A stretch of DNA of 28,835 bases from Rhodospirillaceae bacterium (lineage in GTDB: Bacteria; Pseudomonadota; Alphaproteobacteria; Rhodospirillales; Magnetospirillaceae). The stretch covers positions 1 through 28,835 of the forward strand of contig JASLCK010000112.1 of the NCBI GenBank assembly GCA_030151865.1, written 5' to 3'. Below, in pieces: positions 8,881 through 17,722 of this stretch (its first letter is position 1; each line of letters starts with the position of its first letter). The position numbers and the translations under genes were made by a program. The notes beneath the pieces are model-generated. The model did no database searches. It was given only the letters and a program-made list of their open reading frames with translations, and was not told the DNA's origin.

Positions 8881-8908
8881 AAGAGCCTCACGGTGGAGGC
8901 TCTTTTTT
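8881..8908 (-). terminator. Terminator of the ABC exporter operon
   Basis: The stem AAGAGCCTC/GAGGCTCTT has a six-base loop and lies 30 bases after the permease stop. T-rich DNA flanks both sides (TTTTCTTTT on the minus strand, TTTTTT on the plus strand), so it may be bidirectional. Confidence 0.8.
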
Positions 8909-8937
8909 GCAAAACGACAGGATTGAAAGACGAGAAA

Positions 8938-9720
8938 TCAGGCTTTGACCGCCCCACGCTCGCGCTTTTCCACCCGCGACATCGACGCGAACAGGCACAC
9001 CGCCGCCCACAACAGGGTCACCCCCAGGGCCAGCAGCCAGCGGTTATCGGCCAGCATCTGGGCGGGCTGCATATAGAACGGGGCGCGCACCAGAACCAGG
9101 GCGTGGGCCACCGGATTGATGGTCATCAGCGCCGACAGCCAGAACGGAGCCTTTTCCACCGGGAACAAAGCGCCCGACAGCAGCCACAGCGGCATCAGGA
9201 ACACCATCATGATGGCATGGAAACCCGATGAGCTGCGCATGCTCCAGGCAAAAAAGAACCCCATGGCGGCAAAACCGGTGCTGGTCAGCACATAGCTGAA
9301 CAACAGAAACGCCAGCGAGCCCAATCCCAGATGCAGCCCCAGGAAGGGGGCGGCGACGGTGAAGATCAGCACCTGGACCATGGCGATGGCAACGCCGCCC
9401 ATCACCTTGCCCAGCACGATGGCCATGCGCGACACCGGGGCCACCAGCACGCTTTGCAGGAAGCCGGCGTCGCGGTCTTCGATAATCGTGATGGAACTGA
9501 AGATGCTGGCAAACAGCATCATCATCAACATCACGCCGGGATAGAAATATTCAAGATAGCTGACGCTTTCCATGCCCGGCGCGCGGAAGGACGAGTTGAA
9601 CCCCGATCCCAGGAACAGCCAGAACAAAATGGGCTGGGCGACGGTTCCGACCACCCGCTGGGGCTGGCGCATGAAGCGGATGAATTCACGCTTGGCCAGG
9701 GCGAAGGCAACCTTGATCAT
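8938..9720 (-). CDS. ABC-2 type transporter, permease subunit
   Basis: This 260-aa protein has about six membrane helices and the ABC-2 permease layout. An N-terminal cytoplasmic segment (KREFIRFMRQPQRV) precedes the first helix. The segment IIEDRDAGFLQSVLVAPVSR matches the conserved coupling region of NodJ/DrrB-like permeases. It pairs with the ATPase encoded just upstream, whose stop overlaps this start by four bases (ATGA), implying translational coupling. The exported substrate cannot be told from sequence. Confidence 0.9.
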   Translation of the reverse strand: MIKVAFALAKREFIRFMRQPQRVVGTVAQPILFWLFLGSGFNSSFRAPGMESVSYLEYFYPGVMLMMMLFASIFSSITIIEDRDAGFLQSVLVAPVSRMAIVLGKVMGGVAIAMVQVLIFTVAAPFLGLHLGLGSLAFLLFSYVLTSTGFAAMGFFFAWSMRSSSGFHAIMMVFLMPLWLLSGALFPVEKAPFWLSALMTINPVAHALVLVRAPFYMQPAQMLADNRWLLALGVTLLWAAVCLFASMSRVEKRERGAVKA

Positions 9721-10676
9721 TTGGCTTCTCCGCTTTCCTGATCCTGACTGGCCTTGCCGGTCAGATGAATGAACACGTCTTCCAAGGCGGGCTGCTTGAT
9801 GGCGATGCTGTCGATGCGGTCGCGATAGCGCGACAACAGGCTTTCCAAAATGGGCAGGCTGGCGCCGTTATCGGTTTCTTCCAGGCGCAGTTCATCGCCA
9901 TGGCGACGCAGGCGATAGCCCAAATCGGCCGTGATGGCGGTTTCCAGCGCTTCCGGCTGGCGGCTTTGCACCACCACCATTTCCCGGCCCAGACCCGCGC
10001 GCAGGGTCTGCGGGCTGTCATAGGCCAGCAGCCTGCCGCCCTTCATGATGGCGACGCGGTCAGCGTCCTCGGCTTCCGAGAAGATATGGCTGGTCATCAG
10101 CACGGTCATGCGGCGCTTGCGCTGGATGGCGTGCAGCGCCTCGACAAAATTGCGACGGCTGGCGGGATCAAGGCCGGTGGTCGGTTCGTCCAGCAGCAGG
10201 ATGCTGGGACGGGTCAGCAGACACTTGGCCAATTCCACCTGACGGGCCAGACCGCCCGACAGCGTATCAACCTTGTCGTTCAAGCGACTGCCCAGATCGG
10301 ACCAGTCCAGCGCTTCGGGACAGCGGGCGGCGAAGTCAGCCGCCGACAGGCCGTAAAGATCGGCGTGCAGCTTCAGGTTTTCCTGCACCGACAGATGTTT
10401 GTCCACCGCCGGGCTTTGGAAGACCACGGCCATCTGGGCGCGGGCCTTGGCCGGGTCGCGCAGCAGGTCATGACCACCGATGGAAATCTGCCCCGAGGTC
10501 GGATAGCACATGCCGCACAAAATACGGAACAAAGTCGATTTGCCGCTGCCGTTGGGACCGGACAGAATGCAGAACTGTCCTTCCCCGATCGTCAGCGACA
10601 GATCGTCAATGGCGGTACGCGGCGGCGTCTTCCGGCTGCCCGGATAGACATGCGTCAGGTTTTGGATGGCGATCAT
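9717..10676 (-). CDS. ABC-2 type transporter, ATP-binding subunit
   Basis: This 319-aa protein has a complete nucleotide-binding domain: Walker A GPNGSGKST at 40-48, Q-loop Gln87, signature LSGGLARQ at 139-146, Walker B ILLLDEP ending near 165, and H-loop His197. The last 90 residues form the extra C-terminal domain common in DrrA/NatA-type ATPases. It powers the permease encoded by the overlapping downstream gene. The family includes drug, lipid and sodium exporters; the substrate here is unknown. Confidence 0.93.
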   Translation of the reverse strand: MIAIQNLTHVYPGSRKTPPRTAIDDLSLTIGEGQFCILSGPNGSGKSTLFRILCGMCYPTSGQISIGGHDLLRDPAKARAQMAVVFQSPAVDKHLSVQENLKLHADLYGLSAADFAARCPEALDWSDLGSRLNDKVDTLSGGLARQVELAKCLLTRPSILLLDEPTTGLDPASRRNFVEALHAIQRKRRMTVLMTSHIFSEAEDADRVAIMKGGRLLAYDSPQTLRAGLGREMVVVQSRQPEALETAITADLGYRLRRHGDELRLEETDNGASLPILESLLSRYRDRIDSIAIKQPALEDVFIHLTGKASQDQESGEAK

Positions 10677-10826
10677 GGCTTTCCCGAAAAGGATCGAATA
10701 TCAAAAAGCGCTTACGCGCCGCGAAACGGCCCCCCACAGGCCACCCCCAGATGGTATCCCGACGACCAAGCCCCCGCCCCCTCAACATCGGCTCGGCCCT
10801 AGTCGGGGCGGTAGATGGGGCCAAGC

Positions 10827-10851
10827 GGCGGCATTGTCAAGCAATGCCGCC
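10827..10851 (-). terminator. Hairpin after the hemN operon
   Basis: A perfect 10-bp stem (GGCGGCATTG with CAATGCCGCC) with a five-base loop lies 17 bases beyond the stop of the TrpD2-like gene. There is no clear U run on the minus strand, so it may stabilise the 3' end or terminate only weakly. Confidence 0.45.
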
Positions 10852-10868
10852 TTGTTGTCGGATCTAAA

Positions 10869-11861
10869 TTACTGGTTCAAAGGACGACGTTCACTCCACA
10901 ACCGCTCGGCCAGAGCAACCGCCTGGGCAGGATCATCGGCCCGTCCCAACAGACGCAGGGCGATGGCGGCGGTCGATGTCACCACGCTGTGGGCGTAAGC
11001 ATCGGTCCAATCGCCCGCCCACAGGACCGCCAGACGGGCGGGGTCCATGTCGGGATCGGCCACATTGCCGGGACCGCTTTCCACCAGGGCAGGCCAATCC
11101 TCGGCAAAGGGGGCGCCGTCCAGCAACCCTTCCAACGAACACGGCTTTTCCGGGCGGCGCTCAATCTCGCCGCCATCGCCCTTGAAGCAGGCGATCCGGT
11201 CCATCCCCATCAGGCGCGAAGCATCGCAATGCACGGGGCGATAATTGGGATGGAAGACACTCATCAGCGAAGCGCGGGCGCTGAACGGATTGAGGTTGCG
11301 CGCCACCGTATGCAACGGCGAACGCAGGCCCAGAAGCTGTTTCAACTCCATGATATCGCTCAAGCGTGGATGCAGAACCTGCATCGGCACAAAGGTAAAA
11401 TTGCCATCCCGCAATTGTGCCGCCGCGCTTGTCAGATCATCGGCCGCCGACAATCCCAGCGCCGCCAGGGCGTCACGGGTATAAAGCCGCCCGGCCGTAT
11501 GGCCGTCGGCCCCGTGCATGGCGACCTTGATGCCGTTTTGCGCCAGCAGCAGCGCCGACAGAATGAACAACGGCAACTGACGGCTCTTGCCTGCATAGGA
11601 CGGCCAGTCCAGATCGACGCGGGGCATGTCGGCGGGAACCGCAATGGCGTCACGGATGGCCAGAGCAAAGCCCGCCACTTCCTCGGGCGTTTCGGTCTTG
11701 ACCCGCATCAGGCACAGAAACGCCCCCAACTGCACCGGCTCCACCTGCCCCGCCAGGATCATCGTCACGGCGGCGCGGGTTTCGTCCAGGGTCAAGGCCC
11801 GGCTCAGATTAGGCCCCTTGCCCAGAATGCGGACATATTGGGCAAACGGATGTTCGGCCAT
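10869..11861 (-). CDS. TrpD2/YbiB-like protein (anthranilate phosphoribosyltransferase fold)
   Basis: This 330-aa protein has the nucleoside phosphorylase/phosphoribosyltransferase fold seen in TrpD and YbiB. An all-helical N-terminal domain (about 1-75) precedes the alpha/beta domain. It lacks the usual TrpD glycine-rich GTGGD-type loop; the equivalent region reads DLDWPSYAGKSRQLP. It is therefore more like TrpD2/YbiB, which binds nucleic acid and has no tryptophan role, than true TrpD. It begins five bases after hemN, so the two are cotranscribed. The link to haem synthesis is only by position. Confidence 0.75.
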   Translation of the reverse strand: MAEHPFAQYVRILGKGPNLSRALTLDETRAAVTMILAGQVEPVQLGAFLCLMRVKTETPEEVAGFALAIRDAIAVPADMPRVDLDWPSYAGKSRQLPLFILSALLLAQNGIKVAMHGADGHTAGRLYTRDALAALGLSAADDLTSAAAQLRDGNFTFVPMQVLHPRLSDIMELKQLLGLRSPLHTVARNLNPFSARASLMSVFHPNYRPVHCDASRLMGMDRIACFKGDGGEIERRPEKPCSLEGLLDGAPFAEDWPALVESGPGNVADPDMDPARLAVLWAGDWTDAYAHSVVTSTAAIALRLLGRADDPAQAVALAERLWSERRPLNQ

Positions 11862-11866
11862 TTGGA

Positions 11867-13219
11867 TCAGACCGCCTTGCTGTGTCGGGCTTCGCCCGGC
11901 TTCAGATAACGGTCGAACACCGCACAGGCAGCGCGTACCAGCGGACGGCCTTCCTCGGTGATGGTCAGGACACGGCCCTGACGCACCAACAGACCATCGG
12001 CCTGCATGCTGGACAGACGATCCAGATCGGCGTCGAACTGGGACGGATCAGCCCCAAATTCAGCGCAAACCGCATCCACATCCAAAGACAGATCACACAT
12101 CAGCCGTTCGATCAGAGCGCGGCGCAGACGATCATCGTCATTGATGGCAATGCCGCGCGCCACCGCCAACCGACCGGCGCGGATGGTGTCTTTGTAAGAA
12201 TGGATGCCGCCATCATTGGCGACATAACCCTGGGGCAACGACCCGATGCCCGACGCGCCGAAACCCAGCAAAACCGGAGCGGCGTCGGTGGTGTAACCCT
12301 GAAAATTGCGGTGCAGGTTCTTGGCGGCCAGGGCCTGCGCCATCTCGTCATCGGGCAGGGCGAAATGGTCCAGACCGACCTGAACATAACCGTGATCGCT
12401 GACCAGACGCTGCTTGGCGCTTTCGTACTGACGCCAGCGTTCCTCGATGCCCGGCAACGCTTCTTCCGGGATCAGCTTCTGATGCTTTTTCATCCACGGC
12501 ACGTGGGCATAACCGAACAGCGAAATGCGCCGGGGCGCAAAGCCAACCGCCAGATCGATGGTTTCCAACAGGCTGTCGGTGGTCTGGTACGGCAGGCCAT
12601 AGACCAGATCCATGTTGATTTCCGGCACGCCATGCTTGCGCAGCCAGTTGATGACCTGGGCGGTCACGTCATAGGGCTGAATGCGGTTGATGGCCTTTTG
12701 CACCGTCGGATTGAAGTCCTGCTGACCGATGCTGGCCCGCGTGACACCAGCCTCCGCCATGGCGCGCACGTAATCCTCGTCCGCCGTGCGGGGGTCAAGC
12801 TCGACCGCCACTTCGGCATCTTCGGCCACCAGGAAGCGCTTGCGCAGCCGGTCCACGGTGGCGACAAAATCAGCCGGGGTTAGGATGGTCGGGCTGCCGC
12901 CGCCGAAATGCACATGCCTGGCGGTCATGCGGGTCGGCAGGCGTTCGGCCACCATGTCGATTTCGCGCCACAGGGCATCCATGTAATCGGCGATGGGGGC
13001 GTACTGCTTGGTGATCTTGGTATGACAGCCGCAGAACCAGCACATTTCAGCGCAATAGGCGATATGCAGATACAGGGACAAAACAGCGTCGGTCGGCAGT
13101 TCCCCCAACCACTTGCCATAGGCTTCAGCCCCGACGCCGGGATGGAAATGCGGCGCGGTCGGATAGGAAGTATAGCGGGGAACCCGCAGATCGTATTTAG
13201 CCGCAAGGTCTGGGCGCAT
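11867..13219 (-). CDS. hemN: Oxygen-independent coproporphyrinogen III oxidase
   Basis: This 450-aa radical-SAM enzyme decarboxylates two propionates of coproporphyrinogen III to give protoporphyrinogen IX without oxygen. The 4Fe-4S/SAM motif is C56-x3-C60-x2-C63-x-C65 (CAEMCWFCGC), the extended HemN pattern that separates true HemN from HemW-like proteins. RYTSYPTAPHF at 16-26 and HFGGGSPT further on are HemN signatures. The length matches the family. It is expected to serve haem synthesis when oxygen is low. I looked for an FNR-type box upstream and found none within 130 bases. Confidence 0.95.
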   Translation of the reverse strand: MRPDLAAKYDLRVPRYTSYPTAPHFHPGVGAEAYGKWLGELPTDAVLSLYLHIAYCAEMCWFCGCHTKITKQYAPIADYMDALWREIDMVAERLPTRMTARHVHFGGGSPTILTPADFVATVDRLRKRFLVAEDAEVAVELDPRTADEDYVRAMAEAGVTRASIGQQDFNPTVQKAINRIQPYDVTAQVINWLRKHGVPEINMDLVYGLPYQTTDSLLETIDLAVGFAPRRISLFGYAHVPWMKKHQKLIPEEALPGIEERWRQYESAKQRLVSDHGYVQVGLDHFALPDDEMAQALAAKNLHRNFQGYTTDAAPVLLGFGASGIGSLPQGYVANDGGIHSYKDTIRAGRLAVARGIAINDDDRLRRALIERLMCDLSLDVDAVCAEFGADPSQFDADLDRLSSMQADGLLVRQGRVLTITEEGRPLVRAACAVFDRYLKPGEARHSKAV

Positions 13220-13349
13220 GGCTGATCCTATTTTAGAAGGGGGCCAGACTACTCCCCTTGAGGCGGCGGATCAACCCGACGCAATAGATGGTTTTCCCCG
13301 TCCCGACAAGGGCTTGACCAAGGATAAGCCCCTTGTTTCACCCAGGGTT

Positions 13350-15812
13350 TCATTCGTCCATCGGCAAGGGCGCGCCCAGCAGTTCGGAAAACTCCTCGGC
13401 GGGCAAGGGACGGCTGAAGAAATAGCCTTGTGCCCCGTCGCAACGATGCAGCCGCAGGAACTGATGCTGGTCCGATGTTTCCACCGCCTTGGCATAGACC
13501 CGCATGTTCATGCTGTGGGCAATGGCGGTGGTGGTGCGCACCAGTTTGGCTTCGTCATGATCGGCGCCGACATCGCGCAGAAATTCCGGAGCGATCTTCA
13601 ACGCATCCACCGGGCTGTTGCGCAATTGGCGAAAATCGGTACGCCCCAGGCCGAAATCGTCCAGCGCCACCCGCGCCCCCAACTGACGCAGCCGCTCGAT
13701 CACCTTGGAAACAGCCGGATCAGCCTCCATCGCCACGGTTTCGGGAATCTCGATATCGAGCGAGGACGCAGGCAAACCGGCACGTTCCAAATTTTCCTTC
13801 AGCGCCAAGACAAAATCAGGATGTTGCAGTTCGGTCTTGCTGACATTGATGCACAGCCGCAGATCAAAGCCCTGAGCCCGCCATAGCGCCGTCTGGGCAA
13901 AGGCGGTTTTCATCATCCAGCGGCCCAGCGGCACGATCAGGCCGCTTTCGCGGGCCAGCGGCAAAAACTGGCCCGGCACCATCAGCCCGATGTCGGGATG
14001 TCGCCAGCGCAACAAGGCCTCGGCCCCGGTGACGGTGTTGCCCGCCAGTTCGATGATCGGCTGGTAATGCAGTTCCAGCTTGCCGTCTTCGATGGCGCGG
14101 CGCAGTTCGTTTTCCAGAACCTGCCGCTCGAAGGCCCGTTCCGACAGATCGGGCGAGGCGAAGCGGAAGGAATCGCGGCCCTGCTTCTTGGCCGAATACA
14201 TGGCCTCGTCGGCCAGATGCACCAGATCGGCGGCAGTGTCGCCATCGGCGGGATAAAGGCTGATGCCGATGCTGGTGGTCACATGGGTCGGCCGACAGGC
14301 CAGGGTAAAGGGCAAGGAAAACTGCTGAAGGATTTTCTGCGCCACCGTGGCGGCATCGCGGAAATCAGCGATGTCTTCCAAGATCAAAGTGAATTCGTCG
14401 CCGCCCATGCGGGCCACGGTGTCTTCGTTGCGAACCGAGGTTTGCAAACGGTCAGCCACCTGTTGCAGCAGGGAATCGCCCGCCAGATGACCCAAGCTGT
14501 CGTTGATCTGTTTGAAGTGATCAAGATCCAGAAACAACACCGCCACCACCAGATCGTTCCGCCGGGCGCGGGCCAGGGCGCGGTCCAGGCGTTCGGTGAA
14601 CAGGGCGCGATTGGGCAGCCCTGTCAGCGGGTCGTGGTGTGCCTGGTGGGACAGTTTTTCCTCGCTCTGCTTGCGCAGGGTGATGTCGGAGAAGACCGCC
14701 ACGTAATTCTTGATCCGTCCCTCATCGTCGCGGATGGCGCTGATGTTGATCCATTCGGCAAAAATCTCGCCGCTCTTCTTGCGGTTCCAGATTTCGCCAC
14801 GCCAATAATCGTTGCTGTTCAGCGATTCCCACAGGGCGTCATAGAACACCCTGTCGTGACGCCCCGACGACAGCACCGAGGGCTGATGCCCCAAAACATC
14901 TTCGGGCGTATAGCCGGTCAGATGGGTAAAGGATGGATTGACATGGATGATGGCCCGGTTGGCATCGGTGACAAAGACACCTTCGCTGGTGGCTTCAATC
15001 ACCTGGGCCGACAGGCGCAACTGGTCTTCCATGGACTTGCGCGCGGAGATGTCTTCGACCAGCGCCACGGCGAATTGGGGATGGCCGTCGGGGCCATTAA
15101 CTGCCGACATAGCCAGACGGCCCCAGGAAAAACCGCCTGATTTAGGTTCGAACCGGGCTTCCAGCAACAGGCGGTCGCCCCGCCCTTCCAGCAGGTCGCC
15201 AGCCTTTTCCAGAACCTGGGGGCGGTCGTCGGGATGGATGAAATCGGTCAGACTGACCCGCCCGTTTTGCGCCGGGTCCACCCCCAGCATCGCCACCAAA
15301 GCAGGGTTGGCACTGGACAGACGACCGCCGCGATCCAACAGGCCGATGCCCATGGCGGCATTCTCAAAGATAGCGCGCAGTTGCGCCTCGCTGCGGCGCA
15401 GATTGGCGTCCACCTGAAAGCGTTCGATGGCATAGCGGATGGAACGGCGGATCAGGTCGCCATCGCCCTGCCCCTTGATCAGATAATCCTGAGCGCCCTG
15501 CTGCACCGCCTGCAACGCGGTCTGATTATCGGCATTGCCGGTCAGCACCACGATGGGCAGCATCGGGGCATGGCAGCGCAGCCGCACCAAAGTGTCCAGC
15601 CCAAAACTGTCCGGCAGCGACAGGTCCAAAAGCGCCACATCGAAACGATGGTCGGCCAGATGGGTGATGGCGTCTTGCAGGCTTTGCACCCACAGAAAAT
15701 GAAACTGGCTGGGGATCTGTTCTTCGATCAGCAACTGCACAAGCCTAGCGTCGCCGGGATCGTCTTCGACCAGCAAAACCTTGATCGCAGAAGCAGCGCC
15801 GACAGACCCCAT
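13350..15812 (-). CDS. Response regulator REC-PAS-PAS-GGDEF-EAL (cyclic-di-GMP enzyme)
   Basis: Domains of this 820-aa protein are: REC (about 10-130, phosphorylatable D63, TGN and YLIK motifs), PAS (about 140-265), PAS (about 270-390, with GYTPEDVLGH), GGDEF and EAL. The GGDEF motif (470-474) is intact, and RNED lies five residues before it, a good RxxD product-inhibition site, so diguanylate cyclase activity is likely. The EAL domain keeps E598 and D718-D719. However, the usual KID motif reads K739-I-A741, and the usual EGVE reads K775-A-V-E. Both changes hit metal or catalytic positions, so phosphodiesterase activity is doubtful and the domain may bind c-di-GMP only. AAAGGGA precedes ATG 15812. 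No partner kinase is adjacent. Confidence 0.93.
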   Translation of the reverse strand: MGSVGAASAIKVLLVEDDPGDARLVQLLIEEQIPSQFHFLWVQSLQDAITHLADHRFDVALLDLSLPDSFGLDTLVRLRCHAPMLPIVVLTGNADNQTALQAVQQGAQDYLIKGQGDGDLIRRSIRYAIERFQVDANLRRSEAQLRAIFENAAMGIGLLDRGGRLSSANPALVAMLGVDPAQNGRVSLTDFIHPDDRPQVLEKAGDLLEGRGDRLLLEARFEPKSGGFSWGRLAMSAVNGPDGHPQFAVALVEDISARKSMEDQLRLSAQVIEATSEGVFVTDANRAIIHVNPSFTHLTGYTPEDVLGHQPSVLSSGRHDRVFYDALWESLNSNDYWRGEIWNRKKSGEIFAEWINISAIRDDEGRIKNYVAVFSDITLRKQSEEKLSHQAHHDPLTGLPNRALFTERLDRALARARRNDLVVAVLFLDLDHFKQINDSLGHLAGDSLLQQVADRLQTSVRNEDTVARMGGDEFTLILEDIADFRDAATVAQKILQQFSLPFTLACRPTHVTTSIGISLYPADGDTAADLVHLADEAMYSAKKQGRDSFRFASPDLSERAFERQVLENELRRAIEDGKLELHYQPIIELAGNTVTGAEALLRWRHPDIGLMVPGQFLPLARESGLIVPLGRWMMKTAFAQTALWRAQGFDLRLCINVSKTELQHPDFVLALKENLERAGLPASSLDIEIPETVAMEADPAVSKVIERLRQLGARVALDDFGLGRTDFRQLRNSPVDALKIAPEFLRDVGADHDEAKLVRTTTAIAHSMNMRVYAKAVETSDQHQFLRLHRCDGAQGYFFSRPLPAEEFSELLGAPLPMDE

Positions 15813-15892
15813 TAGCGCACCATCCCTTTCGAAGCCGAAGCGTTCAAGGCAGCCTGTTTTGGTCTGCCTTTTCCGTTGCTTACTTTAAAGTC

Positions 15893-15920
15893 AGTGTAAG
15901 GCAGTCGTATTAAGATGCAA
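15893..15920 (-). promoter_or_regulatory. Possible promoter of the GGDEF-EAL gene
   Basis: Reading the minus strand, TTGCAT and TACACT are separated by 16 bases about 80 bases upstream of the start codon. Each matches the sigma-70 consensus only partly. A self-complementary ACTTTAAAGT lies just downstream (15882-15891). Confidence 0.3.
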
Positions 15921-15979
15921 TCGAGATGATATGACAAACCGGCTGGAAAGCCGCTTTCCGCCACCAAGCGAGCGTTTGT

Positions 15980-16891
15980 TCAGCCTGCGATCCCCGACAG
16001 GGAGTAAAGATCGACCGGATGGTTGAACAGATCAAAGATCACACGGGCGCAAACGGCGATCACGATCAGGGCCAGCAGCAGGCGCATTTGCTCGGCCCGC
16101 AGGCGAGCCCCAAAGCGCGCCCCCAACTGCGCCCCGATGACCCCGCCGACCAGCAAGGCCAGCATCAGCACCACATCAACGGTGTGGGTATGAACGGCCT
16201 GCATCAAGGTGATGGCGGCAGTCACAAAGATCAATTGGAACAACGATGTCCCCACCACCACCGAAGTCGGCATTTCCAGCAGATAAATCATCATCGGCAC
16301 CATGACAAAGCCGCTGCCACCGCCCAAAAGTGATGACAGCAGCCCGCCCAGCGCACCGACCGCCAGGGGAATAATCACGCTGATATAAAGGCCGGAACGG
16401 GGAAAGCGCATGCGCATGGGCAGATTGGCCCATAAATGGCGATGGCGCTTGTGCGGAATGCGGGGTCTGCGGGCCAGCATCAGGGCACGCAGCGATTCGG
16501 TCAGCATCGTGCTGCCGATCACCCCCAGAAACAGGACATAACACAGGCTGATGACCAGATCGACCTGACCAATCTGGTGCAGCCAGCCGAACAGCCACAC
16601 CCCGATCACCGACCCGACGATACCACCCGACAGCAGCACCGTGCCCATTTTGAAATCGACGTTCTTGCGGCGCCAGTGGGCGATCACGCCCGACACCGAC
16701 GCCCCCACCACCTGATTGCCGCCCGACGCGACGGCGACGGTGGACGGCACCCCCATGAACATCAGCAACGGGATCAACAGAAATCCACCGCCAACGCCGA
16801 ACAGGCCGGAAATAAAACCGACCCCGCCACCCATGGCCAACAATTCCAGGATGTTTACCGACAGTCCGGCAATGGGCAGATAAATGGTCAT
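15980..16891 (-). CDS. TauE/SafE family membrane transporter
   Basis: This 303-aa protein has about eight membrane helices. The repeated glycine-rich motifs GLFGVGGGFLLIPLL (N-terminal half) and LLGGGSGFVMVPMMIYLL (C-terminal half) define the TauE/SafE permease family, which includes exporters of sulfite, sulfoacetate and related anions. It lies next to rhodanese and TusA genes, which supports a sulfur-compound substrate. The 86-base gap to the rhodanese gene contains a hairpin, so cotranscription with it is partial at most. Confidence 0.88.
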   Translation of the reverse strand: MTIYLPIAGLSVNILELLAMGGGVGFISGLFGVGGGFLLIPLLMFMGVPSTVAVASGGNQVVGASVSGVIAHWRRKNVDFKMGTVLLSGGIVGSVIGVWLFGWLHQIGQVDLVISLCYVLFLGVIGSTMLTESLRALMLARRPRIPHKRHRHLWANLPMRMRFPRSGLYISVIIPLAVGALGGLLSSLLGGGSGFVMVPMMIYLLEMPTSVVVGTSLFQLIFVTAAITLMQAVHTHTVDVVLMLALLVGGVIGAQLGARFGARLRAEQMRLLLALIVIAVCARVIFDLFNHPVDLYSLSGIAG

Positions 16892-16929
16892 GGGGCGCGA
16901 TCCGATGGAAGAACCAAGGGATATATAGC

Positions 16930-16960
16930 ATCAAGGCGCCCCGAAATGGGACGCCTTGAT
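16930..16960 (-). terminator. Hairpin between rhodanese and TauE/SafE genes
   Basis: The arms ATCAAGGCG and CGCCTTGAT are extended inward by CCC/GGG pairing. It lies 18 bases after the rhodanese stop on the minus strand. The following bases (GCTATATAT) are weakly U-rich, so termination may be incomplete. Confidence 0.55.
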
Positions 16961-16977
16961 TTCACTGGCGCGGTGTT

Positions 16978-17316
16978 TTATTCGTCCGCGCCGCTTTCGG
17001 TGGGCGCCCCAGCGGCGGTCCAGGCCAGCATGCCACCGGTCAGACGGTTGATATGCCCCTGATAACCCGCTTCCAGCAACTGGGCGGTAGCAACGCCACA
17101 ACGATTGGCCGAACGGCAGTGCAGCAACAGATGCTTGCCCGCGGGCACTGTCGGCAACTGGGCCGGATCGAATTCAGACAGCGGACGCAAAATCGCCCCA
17201 TGAATATGTTCGGCTTCGTATTCGTGGCGTTCGCGCACATCGACGATCACCACCTGATCGGCCTTAATCCAATCCAATACCGTTTCGGTATCGACCATGG
17301 TCACCTGATCGCTCAT
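16978..17316 (-). CDS. Single-domain rhodanese-like sulfurtransferase
   Basis: This 112-aa protein starts at ATG 17316, preceded by GGAAAGAG. The frame extends further upstream, but that part lies opposite tusA and has no ribosome site. The rhodanese fold is complete: VVIVDVRERHEYEAEHIHGA near the N-terminus, and active-site loop C67-RSANR, where Cys67 should carry the persulfide. It has no signal peptide, so it is cytoplasmic. It is divergent from tusA and upstream of TauE/SafE, which suggests a role in handling reduced sulfur. Confidence 0.9.
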   Translation of the reverse strand: MSDQVTMVDTETVLDWIKADQVVIVDVRERHEYEAEHIHGAILRPLSEFDPAQLPTVPAGKHLLLHCRSANRCGVATAQLLEAGYQGHINRLTGGMLAWTAAGAPTESGADE

Positions 17317-17484
17317 CTTGCTCTTTCCATTGTTCCGCCCCACCTTGGGGCCGCATAAGCTGCTTAATGATGGGAAGGCGAGGAATTCCCCGCAAGACCC
17401 ACGGTGTTTTTTAATTTCAAGAACTATACTACACCGCAAAAACTGGATTGCTAGAAAATACCACACCCACAGAGGATAATCTTG

Positions 17485-17715
17485 ATGACCGACCATTTGC
17501 TGGATGCCCAGGGGCTGACCTGCCCGCTGCCGGTGCTGCGCGCCAAAAAGGCGTTGAAAGCCATGGATGACGGCCAGCTTCTGACCATCCTGGCCACCGA
17601 CCCCAGCGCCAAGCGGGATTTTCCGCTGTTTTGCCAACAGACGGGACAGACCTTGGTGGAAAGCGCGGAAGACGCGCCCGGCGTCTTCCGCTTCGTGATC
17701 CGCAAGGTGGTGTAA
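17485..17715 (+). CDS. tusA: TusA family sulfurtransferase
   Basis: The 76-aa protein starts MTDHLLDAQGLTCPLPVL and carries the family signature C13-P-x-P, with Cys13 as the persulfide carrier. ATG 17485 has AGAGGA upstream; a TTG directly before it is an alternative. TusA relays sulfur for tRNA thiolation or, in sulfur-oxidising bacteria, for cytoplasmic sulfur oxidation. The pairing with a divergent rhodanese fits sulfur transfer between them, as known for rhodanese-TusA clusters. A TATACT -10-like hexamer lies at 17425-17430, without a good -35. Its stop is seven bases from that of the convergent DUF2189 gene. Confidence 0.9.
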   Translation: MTDHLLDAQGLTCPLPVLRAKKALKAMDDGQLLTILATDPSAKRDFPLFCQQTGQTLVESAEDAPGVFRFVIRKVV

Positions 17716-17722
17716 AAAACGG

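Noticed and set aside
8684..8937. Possible small gene between the SatP-like and ABC permease genes
   Set aside because: The plus-strand frame has no ribosome site or family-like composition and runs into the permease gene; the gap holds mainly promoter DNA and a terminator.
9765..10802. 345-aa plus-strand frame opposite the ABC ATPase gene
   Set aside because: The minus-strand ATPase has every expected motif, and this frame shows none of any family.
10869..11861. Assignment as the tryptophan enzyme TrpD
   Set aside because: The glycine-rich substrate loop of TrpD is missing, no other trp gene is near, and the gene is joined to hemN.
13306..13336. Imperfect hairpin after the GGDEF-EAL gene as a terminator
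   Set aside because: The stem has a bulge and no U run on the minus strand, so the support is too weak to list it.
13220..13349. FNR-type site upstream of hemN
   Set aside because: TTGA and TCAA half-sites occur here, but nine bases apart, which does not fit the required spacing of six.
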